Origin: Bos javanicus
Taxonomy: Eukaryota; Chordata; Mammalia; Artiodactyla; Bovidae
Direction of reading: 5' to 3'
Assembly (NCBI RefSeq): GCF_032452875.1
Contig: NC_083877.1
Coordinates: 52,129,724-52,193,723, forward strand
DNA length: 64,000 bases
Below, piece after piece: positions 44,930-58,349 of this stretch. Made by a program: the position numbers and the translations under genes. The notes below the pieces were generated by a model. It worked only from the letters and a program-made list of their open reading frames with translations, was not told where the DNA came from and ran no database searches. How positions within the stretch are numbered: the first letter of the stretch is position 1; the number at the start of each line of letters is the position of its first letter.

Positions 44930-45869
44930 CTAGAGATGAGGGGGAAAAGGGCTGTTAGTAAAGCAAATGTGTTCCCCCACAAATACATATGATACAATTT
45001 ATAGGTATTATCTGGATTTTCCCCTGGACACAGACATCTATCACAGTGTATTTTTAAGTGCCTCTTATACAGTAGGAACTGAAGGAGTATATTGACTGAA
45101 TCCTTACAAATAGCTTTATGTGCCTGGACATACGTATGTATCCAATTTTACCTGAATGGAAACAAACAAAATATCCTACTCTGTACCATTATTTGCTTTT
45201 TGCCCTACTCTGTACCATTTGCTTTTCGCCCACTCAACAATGTGTTGTGACTCTTTCCATGTTTATTAGTTTTCTTTTTATGTCAACAAACTATTTTAAT
45301 GGGTTCATAGCATTCCATTGTATGGATCTACATTATTTAACTAGTCTCTTACTGATGACCTTTAGATATTTATCACTTTTTTTGTAATTATAAATAAGGT
45401 ACAGCTCATGTTTTAAAACTCCCACATTAAACTATAAATTGAGTTTAAGTCTATTAACTTAATTTAGAGGGAAATACCTCTGTAACTTAATAATTAGTAT
45501 TTCGTAGGTGTGGAAAATTCAGAATCTCAAACATATAAAGTAGAACAAGCTCCTTGGGATTAAAATTAGCATTCTGAAATAGTGTTTTTTCCCCAGACCA
45601 GAGCCAAACATTACATAGGTTGATGATTAGATGCTCAGGAATTGGAAATTTGCCCCGTGGGGGAAATGAAGGACAAAGGAGCAAGGGAGTTGAGGATATT
45701 GAAATGAAAACAGATGAAATGCTGCTGCCTAAAACCCAAAGGACAGAAAGACACACCTTTTAAAAAATTCAGACAGTGGTTATCTCTGTGTATAGAGATT
45801 TTTTGATTTCTCTTTTAAAGTTCTATGTATTTTCTGTAATGCTAAATTTTCATGAGGCAATAACCATAA

Positions 45870-45950
45870 CTATGTTCCTGACTGTATTCCTCAGAACACA
45901 GTATGTAGTATATGCAAGATAAATATGTATTGAATAAATGTATAAATGCC
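45870..45950 (+). repeat. L2-type 3' end
   Basis: cagtatgtagtatatgcaag..tattgaataaatg. Confidence 0.55.
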
Positions 45951-45957
45951 TTTGAAA

Positions 45958-46160
45958 GTGTGTTAGTCGCTCAGTCATGTCCAACCTTTTGTGACACTAT
46001 GGACTGTAACTTGCGATTCCTCTGTCCATGGGATTCTTCTCCAGGCAAGAATACTGGAGTGGGTTACCATGCCTTTCTCCAGGGGATCTTCCTGACCCAG
46101 GGATCAAACCCAGATCTCCTGCATTGCAGGCAGATTCTTTACCAACTGAGCCACCAGGGA
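45958..46160 (-). mobile_element. Bov-tA SINE
   Basis: Antisense; the head gagccaccagggaatg is at the right. Confidence 0.93.
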
Positions 46161-46550
46161 ATGAGTGTTTTATTTGCATAACCAGAAAAAATTAAGCGTT
46201 TGTCTTTTCTAAGCTGATGCTGAAGCTAAGGCACTGTATTCTAAGACACTCAACAACACATGAAAGTTGAAAAGTTATTTGGAAACAAGCTCATTTGCTC
46301 TGAAAGAGCTCCTGCTCTGGATGGGTGATAACAAGGCGCAAAGCAGCGGCTCTGGTGCAGACTCACGTTCTGCGGGGTATAAAGGTCTAGGAATCCCTTC
46401 TGATAATGCGAAACGGTGTACAGGAAGAGAATGCACTCCAGGTTCCTTAGCTGCTGACAAGCCATGACTGATCTGTGGGCTCGGCATCTGTCACCTGGTG
46501 CTCTGGGAGAATGCTGTTGGCTAACTGCCAGGGGATCACCATCATTTACA

Positions 46551-46569
46551 CATACACACACACACACAC
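46551..46569. repeat. (CA)n microsatellite
   Basis: acacacacacacacac run in MYZAP intron. Confidence 0.9.
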
Positions 46570-46828
46570 TGCTTCACCAACAATATCTGAACTCTCCCAT
46601 TCATACAGAAAGAGAGGCCTGCCCATTAACAATCAACAGTCCCACTGTTTCATTCTTTCTCAATGTAGACTGTAATCATGAGGATTCTGTAAAATGCTGA
46701 GCTGAGTACCTATAGTTAGGGGGCAAAAAGGCAAGGTTAGCGAATGTATCCCAATTGGTATACAATGAGTAGTGGACTTGTAGTCCTAAGTCTTTTGTTC
46801 TATTTCAAAGGAACTCTCGTACAAATCA

Positions 46829-46902
46829 AGCTTCCCTGGTGGCTCAGATGGTAAAGAATCTGCCTGCAGTGCAGGAGACCTGGGTTCAAACCCTGAATCA
46901 GC
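46829..46902 (+). mobile_element. Bov-tA head fragment
   Basis: agcttccctggtggctcaga to acctgggttcaaaccctg; stops after the B box. Confidence 0.85.
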
Positions 46903-47559
46903 TATTCACTGAAGCACTGATATGAAAATCTTTAACTTTTAAAAATGTAATACTATTAGTTAAAAAAAAAAAAAACCTGAGTATCTGCTGGGAATCAGGT
47001 AGTATGTAAAATCAAGTGAGGGGAGGAAGTTGGCAGCTAAAGAAATAGGGCATAATTTGTAACCTTTGAGGAGTTCAGTCTTTTGGGGGTACAGACATCT
47101 AAGCAGAAAATAACAGAACAAACTCCTAAGTCTCATGCCAGGGGGACCCAGAAAATATCATGGGGGCACTTCAGAGGGGATGTCTAACTCAAAATGGAGG
47201 ACTGAATTGTCTGAAGATTTTCTGGAGTTATGCAAGGGACAGAGAGTAAGGGAAATAAAAGGAATGAGTACCCCAGAATTATGGAAGAATACTGGGTTGA
47301 GAACAGGCCCCTGACTGTAGTGTACAGGTGTGCAGGAGTTGGTTATGAAGGGCTGTGTATGCCACAACCAAGCCTCTACATCCAGGCCCATAAGACCAAA
47401 CTCAAATTTTACTTCAAACACTTGGGCTCCAAGTGAAAACTGTATTGGGAGGAAATAAAACTATAAGGAAGGAAGATCAGTCAGGGAGGTCACTGCAATT
47501 TTCTAGGTAGAGTGAGAGCCGCACTTCTAGTATATAGGAGTAAGCAGTTAAATAGAACC
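46903..47559. other. Intronic DNA, old repeat-like
   Basis: 47070-47460 resembles the same old mammalian repeat as 36545-36930 (ggttatgaagggctgtgtat..aaattttactt). Not firmly assigned. Confidence 0.4.
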
Positions 47560-48590
47560 TCCTCAAACTATACACTGGAGAAAAAGACAGTCTATTCAAC
47601 AAGTGGTGCTGGGTAAACTGGCCAACCACGTGTAAAAGAATGAAACTAGAACACTTTCTAATACCATACACAAAAATAAACTCAAAATGAATTAAAGATC
47701 TAAATGTAAAACCAGAAATGCAAATCAAAAGCACAATGAGGAATCATCTCACACTGGTCAGAATGGCCATCATCAAAAAGTCTACAAACAATAAATGCTG
47801 GAGAAGGTGTGGAGAAAAGGGAACCCTCTTACACTGTTGGTGGGAGTGCAAACTGGTACAGCCACTACGGAGAACAGTGTGGAGATTCCTTAAAAACCTG
47901 GGAATAGAACTGCCATATGACCCAGCAATCCCACTGCTGGGCATATACCCCAAGGAAACCAGAATTGAAAGAGACTCATATACCCCAATGCTCACTGCAG
48001 CACTATTTACAATAGCTAGGACATGGAAGCAACCTAGATGCCCATCAGCAGTTGAATGGATAAGGAAGTTGTAGTACATATACATAATGGAATATTACTA
48101 AGCTATAAAAAGGAATGCATTTGAGTCAGTCCTAATGAGGTGGATGAACCTGGAGCCTATTATACAGAGTGAAGTAAGTCAGAAAGAGAAACACAAATAC
48201 TGTACATTAACACATATATATGGAATTTAGAAAGATGGTAATGACTATCCTACATGCAGGGCAGCAAAAGAGACACAGACGTAAAGAACAGATTTTTGGA
48301 CTCTGTGGGAGAAGACAAGGGTGGGATGATTTGAGAGAATAGCATTGAAACATATATATTACCATATGTAAAACAGATGACCAGTGCAAGTTTGATGCAT
48401 GAAGCAGAGCACCCAAAGCCAGTGCGCTGGGTCAACCCAGAGGGATGGGATGGAGAGGGAGAGGGTTCAGGATGGGGGGACACATGTATACCTCTGGCCA
48501 ATTCATGTTGATGTATAACAAAAACCCATCTCAATATTGTAAAGTAATTATCATCCAATTTAAATAAATAATTTAATTTTAAAAATAGAG
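47560..48590 (+). mobile_element. L1 3' portion (internally deleted)
   Basis: Sense L1 with readable ORF2 C-terminus at 47718-48074 (ELPYDPAIPLLGIYPKETRI) and 3' UTR ending ataaataatttaatttt. A jump near 47705-47720 marks an internal deletion. Confidence 0.92.
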
Positions 48591-49189
48591 ACTCGTGCAA
48601 AGAATAGCTATCAACCTTGGACAGAAGACAACAACCGAGGTCTTCAGAGACTGAAGGACAGGTAAGTTTTAGACAGGAGGTAAAACTTGGAGCAGTTGAC
48701 AAGCATTGGCTGGGTTCTCTGTGATTCTTTTGTTTCTGTTTGCAGCTTTGCCCAAGAGCAGAATAGTCATAGTGGAGGCAGCACAAACACAGTAAAAATT
48801 TGATAGAAAGATCATCTGTATGATAGGAAAAAAAAAAAACAAAACAGTAGGAGTCTACGGGATAGAAGCATTACCAAGAGTGAGAGGGAAGCCAAAATGG
48901 AAGGGTCAGAAAAGACTGAAATTCTATATTCTCTGTATAAACTCAGTTCCAGTCTCCAGCAGACCCCTGAACCATGTACATGTGGAGCAAAGTGAAAGAA
49001 GTATGAAGCCAAGGCTTAAAGAACTGAACTGAGATCTAACCCATCACCCACCATAGCAAGGCAGGATGCAGTTGGGTCTAACCAGATTCTTTACCTTCTA
49101 AAGCAATTACAAGTCTATTTTCCTGCACATCACTGATGAAGGAGGGAAAAAAAAAACAGAAACGGAAAATATAAATGGAAAACAAATGG

Positions 49190-52100
49190 TAACTTTTGAA
49201 CAGAAAAGTACAATGCCTGAAATTAGATCAATCACTAGATTGCCCTAAGAAAAAAATGGATATGCCAAAGGAAGGAGTCAGTAAACTTGAAGACACATTA
49301 AAGAAGTCATTCAATCAAGATAAGATAATGTTGAAAATAATAAATGAAACTTCATGGAATGTGAGACAATTTTTAAAAGCCTAACATAGGGACACTGGAA
49401 TCACAGAAGGAAAGAAGAAACTGGAGCAGAAAAAATATTCAAAAAACTAAGGGGGCAGTTGGGTGGGGGGTGGTACATCTCCAGGTTCTTGGGGAAAACA
49501 AAGAATGGCTGAAATTTTCCCATTTTGGTAAGAGACATAAATTTATATAAATTCAAGAATTGACTATAACCAATATATTGATTATATATTATTGAATATA
49601 TATATTCAATATATATCAATATATCTTGATATATATATTGATTATATATATAACCAATATATTGATTATATATTGATTCAATATATATAATCTTGAATAT
49701 AACCAATTCAAGAATCTCATCAAACTCAGACAACCAATTCAAAGAGAAACCTACCTTGGTATATTACAGTCAAACTACTGAAAAACACAAAGAAAAATCT
49801 TGAAAGTCATCCTGTTACATATAGGGAAACAGTAATCTGAATTACCAAAGGTTGTTCATCAAAAACTATGAAAGCCAGACGAGACTGAATACTAATGAAG
49901 GAAACTGTCAACCTAGAACTCTATATATATTTCCATAATGAAGGTGAACTACAGGCCTTATTTTCAAATAAGAAAAACTAAGTGAATGTGTCCCCATCTG
50001 GTCTGCACTACACAAAATGCTAAATAAAAATTCTTCACCCTGAAGAGAGGTATCAGAAACTCAGATTTTTCAGGAATGAGTGAAGAATATCAGAAATAAA
50101 TACTATATGAGTAAACATAAAAGAAAATTATTTTAATTTCTCCAAATACATATGACATAAAACTTCTAGCAATATACAGTGGGTTTATAGTAATATATAG
50201 ATACAATACATAAGGTTAACTCAGACAGCAGGGGGAAGGGTTAATGGACCTTATCATTGTAAGATTTCTACATTTTATATTAAATGGTACAATATTACCT
50301 CTAAGTAGACTGTGAACACTAGATGATGTATATTATAGTACCTAGAGCAATCACTCAAATATTAAAGACACAATGCCAACTGATGAATGGATGAATTAAA
50401 ATGGAATTCTAAAAAATTTTGGAATAGTCCAAAAAAAGGCAAGAGAAGGGAACAAAACCAGCAAATAAGCCAGAGGGACTAAATAGAAAACAAACAATGG
50501 CAGAACTAAATCCAACCATGTCAATAAAAATTAAATGTCAATGGACTGTTCACTTCAGTATAAGAATATCAGAATGTATAAAGAAACAAAACCTAACTAT
50601 ATATTGTCTACAGGAGATGTACTTTAAATAACACAGACCAGTTAAAAATAAGTGGATGGAAAAAAATATACCATGCAAACAATAAACTTAAGAGTGCAGA
50701 AATTATAATACCAGATAAAAGAGACTTTAAGACAAAGAGTATGAACAAAGGTAGTGACCAGTATTTCATAAAGAGATCAATTCATGCCAAAACACAATAG
50801 TCAAAAATGTGTTTGTACCTAATAAGAGAGCTTTAAAATATATGAAGTAAAAAACAAAATTAAACAGACAGTCTGAAATCATAGCAAGGGACTTTAATAC
50901 CTGCTCTGAGCAACTAAGAGAACAGTTATACAAAAACCAGGAAAATCATAAATAATCCAGACAATATTATCAACAACCTAAATCTAATTGATATTTATAT
51001 AACACACACAAAAACAGCAGAATATGAATTTTTTTTTTAATACTCAACCAAGAGAAACCATATGCTGAGCCATAAAACAAGTCAAACTAAATTTAAAAGA
51101 ATGAAAACCATACAAAGCATGTTCTAGGACCATAACAATTAAATTAGAAATAAAAAACAATAAGATGTCTAAGAACACCACAAATATTTGGAAGCTGAAC
51201 AACACACTTCTAAATAATTGATAAGTCAAAGAATCTCAAAGAAAATTAGAAAATATTTTGAACTGGATGATAATGAAAATACATCTTATTAAAGCTTGTA
51301 GGTTGCAGGTGAAGCAGAGCTGGGAAGGGACATTCATAGATTTAAAAGCGTATATTAGAAAAGAAGAAAGGTCTAAAATCACTGACCTATAAGGTCTACC
51401 TCAAGAAGCTAGAAAAAGAAGAGCAAAGTAACACCAAAATAATTAGAGGGAAGAGAATAATGAATATCAGAGCAAACAGCCTCAATAAAACAGAAAACAG
51501 ATAATATTCTCTATCCACAAAGCCAAAAGCTATTTTAGTTTTTAAAAAAACAGCAAAATTAATAACACTCTACTTAGATTGATCAAAGAAGGGTGGAAGG
51601 GGACAAATGATCAATATCAGAATAAAGAGGCATTAAAAAGAAATAATAGGATATCTATGGTGAAACAAAAATATCAATCCTTACTTCACACAAAATACAA
51701 AAATTAACTCCAAATGGATCTTAAAACTAAATTTAAAAGCAAAACGCCTATCATTTTTAGAGGAAATCATTGGAGAAAATCTCTGTGACCTTGTAGTAGA
51801 CAAAGATTTCTTAGGAACTAAAAAGCAGAAACCATAACAAATTGATAAATTGAACTTTACCAAAAATAAAAATGGATACCAAAAGGTATCATTAAGAAAA
51901 TGAAAAAGGAAGTCATGAAATGGGAGCAAATGTTCACAATACATTTATCTGACCAAGAACTGGTATCCAGAATACATAAAGAACCCTTAACACAACAAAA
52001 AAGAAAAGTAAAACTCAGTAAAATAATGGGCCAAAGATCTGAACAAACACTTCAAAAAATAATATATACAAATGGCTAATAAGCACTTAAAACATGCTCA

Positions 52101-52330
52101 GCATCACTGGTGACCATGGAAATACCACCATAATGAGATACCACCACATACCTTCCAGAATGGCCACGTGAAAAAGACTGACAGTATTAAGGGTGAGGAT
52201 GCAGAGAAACTGGAACAGTCCAACTTCTGGTGGGAAAGTAGACTCCTTTGATAGTTTCTTAAAAAGTTAGATCTTTATCTACCATACATCCCAGCCATCC
52301 CATTACTAGGAATTCACTCAACAAGAATCA
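49190..52330 (+). mobile_element. Old, degraded L1 in sense orientation
   Basis: Patches of ORF2 are recognisable: ccatgtcaataaaaattaaa (50515), 'ctacaggagatgtac' (50611), 'gaacaacacacttctaaata' (51197), 'aagaagaaaggtctaaaatc' (51363), then the C-terminal part around 51950-52300. All frames are broken. An AT-rich palindromic patch lies at 49555-49720. Confidence 0.75.
49555..49720. repeat. AT-rich palindromic cluster
   Basis: Repeated gattatatat/atatataatc and caatatat/atatattg units that can pair with each other, bounded by direct copies of attcaagaat. Confidence 0.8.
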
Positions 52331-54295
52331 ACCTGGGCTTCAGGTTCAAGATGGCAGAGTAAAAGGATTTGCGCCCATCTCCCGCAAGAGCACCAGAATC
52401 ACAACTAGCTGTTGAACAAGCATCAACAGAAAGACGCTGAAACCTACCAAAAAAAGATACCCCACACCCAAAGACAAAGAAGAAGCCGCAACTAGATGGT
52501 AGGAGGGGCACAATTATGATAAAAACAAATCCCATACCCTCTGGGTGGGCGACCCACAAACTGGAGAACAATAATACCAAAGAAGTTCTCCCACTGTTGT
52601 GAAGGTTTGGAACCCCATGTCAGGCTTCCCAGCCTGGGGACCTGACAAAGGGACTGGGAATCCCCAGGGAATCTGACTTTGTAGGCCAGTGGGATTTGAT
52701 TACAAAATTTCCACAGGACTGGGGTACCAGAGACTCCAGTCTTGGAGGCTGAAAACAAAACCTTGCATGCACCAAGACTCAGAGGAAAGGAGAAGTGACT
52801 CCATAGGAAACTGAACCAAAACCACCTGTGTTGGAGGGTCTCCTGTGGAGGTGTGGGTCAGCAGGGGCTCCCCAGAGGGACGGGGGTTGGGGGAGGGGCA
52901 TGGGACTGGCAGCAGCTGTCTGGGGAGGTCAGCTTTGGTGTAAACCTTCTTGGAGGCCACCACCAACCTGACCACAGAGCCCTTAGACCCGAGGGCTGAG
53001 TTGCCTTAGGCCAAAAAATTACCAGGGAGGGAGCACAACCCCATCCATCAGCAGATAATTGGATTAAAGCTTTACTGAGAAAGACCTAGTTTTTCCCACC
53101 ACCAGTCCTTCCCTTCAGGAATCCTACAAAAGCCTCTTAGCCTCCTCCATCAGAGAGGGTAGACAGAAGAAACAAGAAGAACCACAATCTCAAAGCAACT
53201 AAAATAAAACCACGTTACAGAAAGTTAATCAGCATGAAAAAGCAGAAAGTTATATCCCAGATGAAGGGACAAGGTAAAACTCCAGAAAAGCAACTAAATG
53301 AAGTGGAGATAGGCAACCTTTCAGAAAAAGAATTCAGAATAATGATAGTGAAGTTGATTCAGGATCTCAGAAAAAGAATGGAGGCAAAGATTGAGGTGAT
53401 GCAAGAAATGCTTACCAAAGACCTAGAAGAACTAAAGAACAAACAGAGATCAGTAATATATTGGAAGGAATCCACAGCAGGATAACTGAGGCAGAAGCAT
53501 GGATAAATGACCTGGAGGACAGAATGGTGGAAATCACTGCCACAGAACAGGATACAGAAAAAAGAAGAAAAGAAATGAAGACAGCCTAAGAGACCTCTGG
53601 GAAAACATTAAATGCACGGACATTAGCATTATAGGGGACCCAGAAGGAAAAGAGAGAGAAAAATGACCTGAGAAAATATTTGAAGAGATAATATCTGAAA
53701 ACTTCCCAAACATGGGAAAGGAAATAATCAACCAAGTCCAGGAAGCACAGAGTCCCAGGCAGGATAAACGCAAAGAGGAACACACTGAGACACACAGTAA
53801 TCAAACTGACAAAATTAAAGACAGAGATAAAATACTAAAAGCAACAAGGGAAAAATGACAAGTAACATGGAAAGGAACTCCCATCAGGCTATCAGCTGAT
53901 TTCTCAACAGAAACTCTACAAGCCAGATGGGAATGGCATGACATATTTAAAGTGATGAAAGGGAAGAACCTACAACCAAGAATATTCCACCCAACAAGAC
54001 TGTCCTTCAGATTTGATGGAGAAATCAAAAGCTTTCCAGACAAGAGAAAATTAAAGAGAATTCGGCACCACCAACCACCAAACCAGCTTAACAACATAAG
54101 CTAAAGGAACTTCTCTAGGCCTAAAACAAGAGAACAGAAAAGCCCTACCTACAGAAAATAAACCCAAAGCAAGTTAAGAAAATGGTAATAGGATTATACA
54201 TATGGATAATTACCTTAAATGTAAATGGATTAAATACACCAACCAAAAGACACAGACTGGCTGAGCAGATGAAAACACGTCCATGTATGCACTTT
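52331..54295 (+). mobile_element. L1 5' portion (5' UTR and ORF1 region)
   Basis: Starts with the classic head cttcaggttcaagatggcag and runs through a GC-richer 5' UTR. It reaches an ORF1 remnant at 53234-53485 (KEFRIMIVKLIQDLRKRMEA, a coiled-coil piece) and ends just inside ORF2 (LNVNGLNTPTKRHRLAEQM, near 54220). Frameshifts and stops throughout; 3' truncated. Confidence 0.85.
53234..53485 (+). pseudogene. L1 ORF1 remnant
   Basis: 83 codons from MKKQKVISQMKGQGKTPEKQ, heptad-like, then an early stop; the RRM and C-terminal domains are missing or frameshifted. Confidence 0.8.
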
Positions 54296-54984
54296 CACTT
54301 ACCACATCACTCTGCTTGACCCCCCAAATTGTATGTAATTATTTTATATTGTTAGGTTAATCATGTTCCCACTATGGCTTGCAATTGTAATTATCTTTTA
54401 TTTTTTGTCTTGTTATTGATTGTGAAAACTGATAAACATCTTTCACTATTGTGATTATGTAACTATTACTCAGTACCATTGTATTATGATTGGTCAGCAG
54501 AAAAATTACAGAATTCTGTATCACCAAAACAACCATGTAATAGAAAAACCTGTAATCACTTAAAAAATCCATATGCATATGAGAATTATTTTGGAATTTT
54601 CTAAAAAATACAAATGCCCAGGTATTGCTTTGTGTTTTTGCCAGCGCTCCAGATATGTTTCTAGTGAGTAGCCATGTTTAAAAATAACTGGACTATATAA
54701 GGATCTTTTACTTTTATCTAGTTTGTTTCTCTTTTTCTATTTCATAGTCAGTGCTCCCATTTCATTTAGTTTATGTTTCCCAATTTCTCCATCTCTCTTT
54801 TTTTTATGTTCTTTCTCAAGCCTTTATCAAGTGTAGTAGAAAAGCTTTTGTATACATATATATAATCTATATAATCTATATTTTAGAAAACTTATGAAAT
54901 TTTTCCTAACTAAAAAATTTATGACATTTAGATTCCATTTGATTGACTTAATGTGAATAGAATGCTACATTTCTAATTTTAAAA

Positions 54985-55115
54985 AATGGATATGCAACAA
55001 GCAACAAAGGTTTACTGTATAGCACAGGGAACTATAATCAATATCTTATAATAACCTATAATGGAAAATAATTTCAAAAATAACATATGTGTATATGTAT
55101 AACTGAATCACACAC
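54985..55115 (+). mobile_element. L1 3'-UTR fragment
   Basis: acaaaggtttactgtatagc, ataacctataatggaaaata, gtatatgtataactgaatca. Confidence 0.85.
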
Positions 55116-55544
55116 ACAAAAGAAATTTTGTAAACTTTTTGAAATTTAGTAATGTTTATCTTTTTGCCAGTTTTTCTAAATGTCCTATGGATATCTGATA
55201 ACATGAGATATAAAATTTTAAATATATTTATGTAGGATATGATTAATATAAATTAAATAGAAATCTGTTATATTTAAATCATTAACGACATCATTCAAGA
55301 TACCCCTATTCTTATTTTTTGTGTACTTGATAAAATATTCTCAGGGAAATGTTAGTATGTCTATGATTATATATTTTTTCTTTTCCCTTATATTTCTTCT
55401 GATTTTTTCTTTATGGGTCTGTTTCTTTGTTGTTAAGGTGTCTAATAGTTTATGATGTCTATCTTTTTTGTGAATTGTACCTTTTATCATTAAAAATATT
55501 CATCTTTGCTTCATTTAAAATAAATTAATTACTTTAAAAAAAGA

Positions 55545-55975
55545 ATAAACCCTAAGTTCACATAATGACTTGTACAGTAATGTTCCCAGCAGTTTTATTC
55601 ACAATAGCCCCAAGCTGGAAACAACCCAAATGTGTCTCAATAAGGAATGGAGAAATAAACTGTGGTATCTTAATAAAAAATATCCTGCCACAAAAAAAGA
55701 ATATATGTAAGATGGATATATCTCAAATCATTACACTGAGTGAAAGAAGCTAACTAGACATGAAAGAGCATACAACTATATAATTCTATTTATATAAAAT
55801 GCAAACAAGTCCAAAAAAAGATCCCTGGTTGCCTGGTGGTGAATAGAAAGGGAGATGGACCGCAAGGGGAAATAGATCTTGAGCGTGATGGCAACGTTCT
55901 GCATCTTGTCTGCAGTGGTGGTTTCATGGGTATATACAACCGTCAACACTCATTAAATTACATACTTTCTTAAAA
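55545..55975 (+). mobile_element. Old L1 3' fragment
   Basis: ttcacaatagccccaagctg, gatcttgagcgtgatggcaa, acaaccgtcaacactcatta. Confidence 0.75.
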
Positions 55976-56885
55976 ATGGAGGCTTAATTGCCATATAATA
56001 TTCTATTGGTTTCAGGTATCCAACATATGATTTGGTGTTTGCACACCCTATAAAATGATCACAGCAGGATGTCTAGTTAACATCTGTCACCATACACTTT
56101 AGAAAGCTTCAGCTTTATTTGTATGAATTAATACAAGGTTGACAGGACCTAAAAAAGGATGATGAGAGCCTGAATATGGGCAACAGGAGGAAAATTAGAG
56201 CAGGATGACAGAAATACTTAAAAAACAATAATTTTAAAAGGTAGATCTTGATACAGGAAAGCAAACACACTCTGCTCTGAGCCTCACAGGCTATGACTAA
56301 AGAGCAGCCTCGGCTGACTGCCTGGCTTGGGCTGCAGAAGAAATTGCTCCAGGACTGAGAATCAGGTTCCAGGGTTTTCCTACTCTCAAACACCACCACC
56401 TTGTGTTGAGCTGTGAAATACAGACCACCCAGGAACTTGGGAGGCTGTGCGCCTTCCAGAAAGGAAGGACCTGGTGTGGCACCTCTTGGCATTTTTGGGA
56501 GATTATGTCACAGATGAACGGCAGCCACCTCCTTCCCCGGCTCCCGAGGCCCCAGGGAGGGAGCAGCCGAGCTGCAGCCCGAGCTCTAAACAAGAATGCA
56601 CGTCCAATAAAACCTGCACGTGGTGCCTGGTGCTGCTGCCCCGGCGTCACACAGGGAAGTTCACAATTGACCCAGGAATGCACAGCAGACACGTTGAGAG
56701 GTTTATGTACCACACAACACACGTTAAGTGCAGGACGGACAAAACCAAGACATCTGACTCCTTTCCTCTGACTTTGGAGTTGGAATATAAGTTTAGGATT
56801 TTCAGCAGAGAAAAATGAAATGGGATCTGTTCAGTTTCAGAAAGCTGATGAACCTTATGAAGCCAGATGCTTATAACTTTAATAA
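55976..56885. other. Intronic DNA with a GC-richer patch
   Basis: 56290-56820 is GC-richer and has overlapping open frames on both strands (141 codons minus, 123 plus); no recognised protein. See findings. Confidence 0.5.
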
Positions 56886-57085
56886 AAGTTTCTCAGTAGG
56901 TAAAGAATCGCCTGCAACGCAGAAGACACAAGTTCAACCCCTGAGTCTGGAAGATCCCCTGGAGAAGGAAATGGCAACCCACCTCAGTATTCTTGCCTGA
57001 AAAATCCCATGGACAGAGGAGCCTGGCAGGCTACAGTCAATGGGTTACAAAGAGTCAGACATAAGTGAGCAACTAAGCACATAAA
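56886..57085 (+). mobile_element. Bov-tA SINE
   Basis: agtttctcagtaggtaaaga through aagtgagcaactaagcac. Confidence 0.9.
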
Positions 57086-57424
57086 CTACAACATATTGGA
57101 AATAAGGGATGGGGTATTTCTTCAAGAGATAAGTGAATAAAAATATATTGGGAAAAAAAAGAAAATAGAATGGGCATATTTTTGCATCAGGGAGATTTCT
57201 GAATCAGCTGATGAAAACCTAGTCTGATGGGGCCTAGCACAAACTTCTAGGGATCTGGTTGGGGAATGGGTTGCAAAATCTAATGAGTTTCTGCACCAGT
57301 AAGTACATATGATGAATTCAGGGACCAAAATAATCTACATTCTCAATTTAAAAGAAGGAGGAAGAGAAGGACGAAGAGGAAATATAAATCAGTTGTCAAT
57401 AGAAGGAGTCCCTGGGACCTAGCT

Positions 57425-57640
57425 ATTGAGGAAACAGTAAACACATGGCATTTACTGGGAGCCACATACTTTTCTAATCACTTAGTATTAACTAATTTAG
57501 TCTTCCTAACAACTCTGTGCAGAGGACTCCCATTTACAAATGAGCAACCTAAGGCACAAAGCAGTTAAGTAACTTGCTCAAGACCACATACTAGTAAGTC
57601 ACAGAGCTGACACTGGAACTCAGGCAGTCTAGCTCGAGTC
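57425..57640 (+). repeat. MIR SINE
   Basis: 'ggcatttactgggagcc', ctaatttagtcttcctaaca, cccatttacaaatgagcaac, ttgctcaagaccacatacta. Confidence 0.9.
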
Positions 57641-57677
57641 TGAAGTCAGGTCCTTAACAAAGGGTAGCTAGTTTATT

Positions 57678-57961
57678 TGGAGAAGGCAGTGGCACCCCAC
57701 TCCAGTACTCTTGCCTGGAAAATCCCACAGATGGAGGAGCCTGGTAGGCTGCGGTCCATGGGGTCGCTAAGAGTTGGACACGACTGAGCGACTTCACTTT
57801 CACTTTTCACTTTCATGCATTGGAGAAGGAAATGGCAACCCACTCCAGTGTTCTTGCCTGGAGAATCCCAGGGGTGGGGGAGCCGGTGGGGGAGACGTGG
57901 CTGACGTCTATGGGGTCGCACAGAGTGGGACACGACTGAAGTGACTTAGCAGCAGCAGCAC
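57678..57961 (+). mobile_element. Bov-A2 SINE dimer with perfect TSD
   Basis: ggagaaggcagtggcacccc to agcagcagcac; flanks CTAGTTTATT at 57668-57677 and 57962-57971. Confidence 0.95.
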
Positions 57962-58247
57962 CTAGTTTATTAATCAGACAGGACTAGGTTACTCGCTCTG
58001 TCCACCAAAACTTTTTGAAGATAACTAAAACACCATCATTGGCATCATTACAGTAAAGCAGAGAATGGAAAGTCAAGGAATAAAACTTCCTGGTGTTAGA
58101 ATAGGTAAGAATAAGAGAAATTCTTAGTGGCCAACAGGACCCTGTATTATAAAGCAAAACAACTAGATATATTTGGAAAATGTCAGTGCAACCTCAGAAT
58201 CTTAAAAAAACACATATTTTCCCCAATTTTGTCACTACTAAAATGGT

Positions 58248-58347
58248 CTTTAAACAACAGGGTTCTACTGTACAGCACAAGAAATTATATTCAATATCCT
58301 GTGATAAACCGTCATGAAAAAGAATATAACTGAGTCACTTTGCTATA
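58248..58347 (+). mobile_element. L1 3'-UTR fragment
   Basis: gggttctactgtacagcaca, atcctgtgataaaccgtcat. Confidence 0.85.
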
Positions 58348-58349
58348 CC

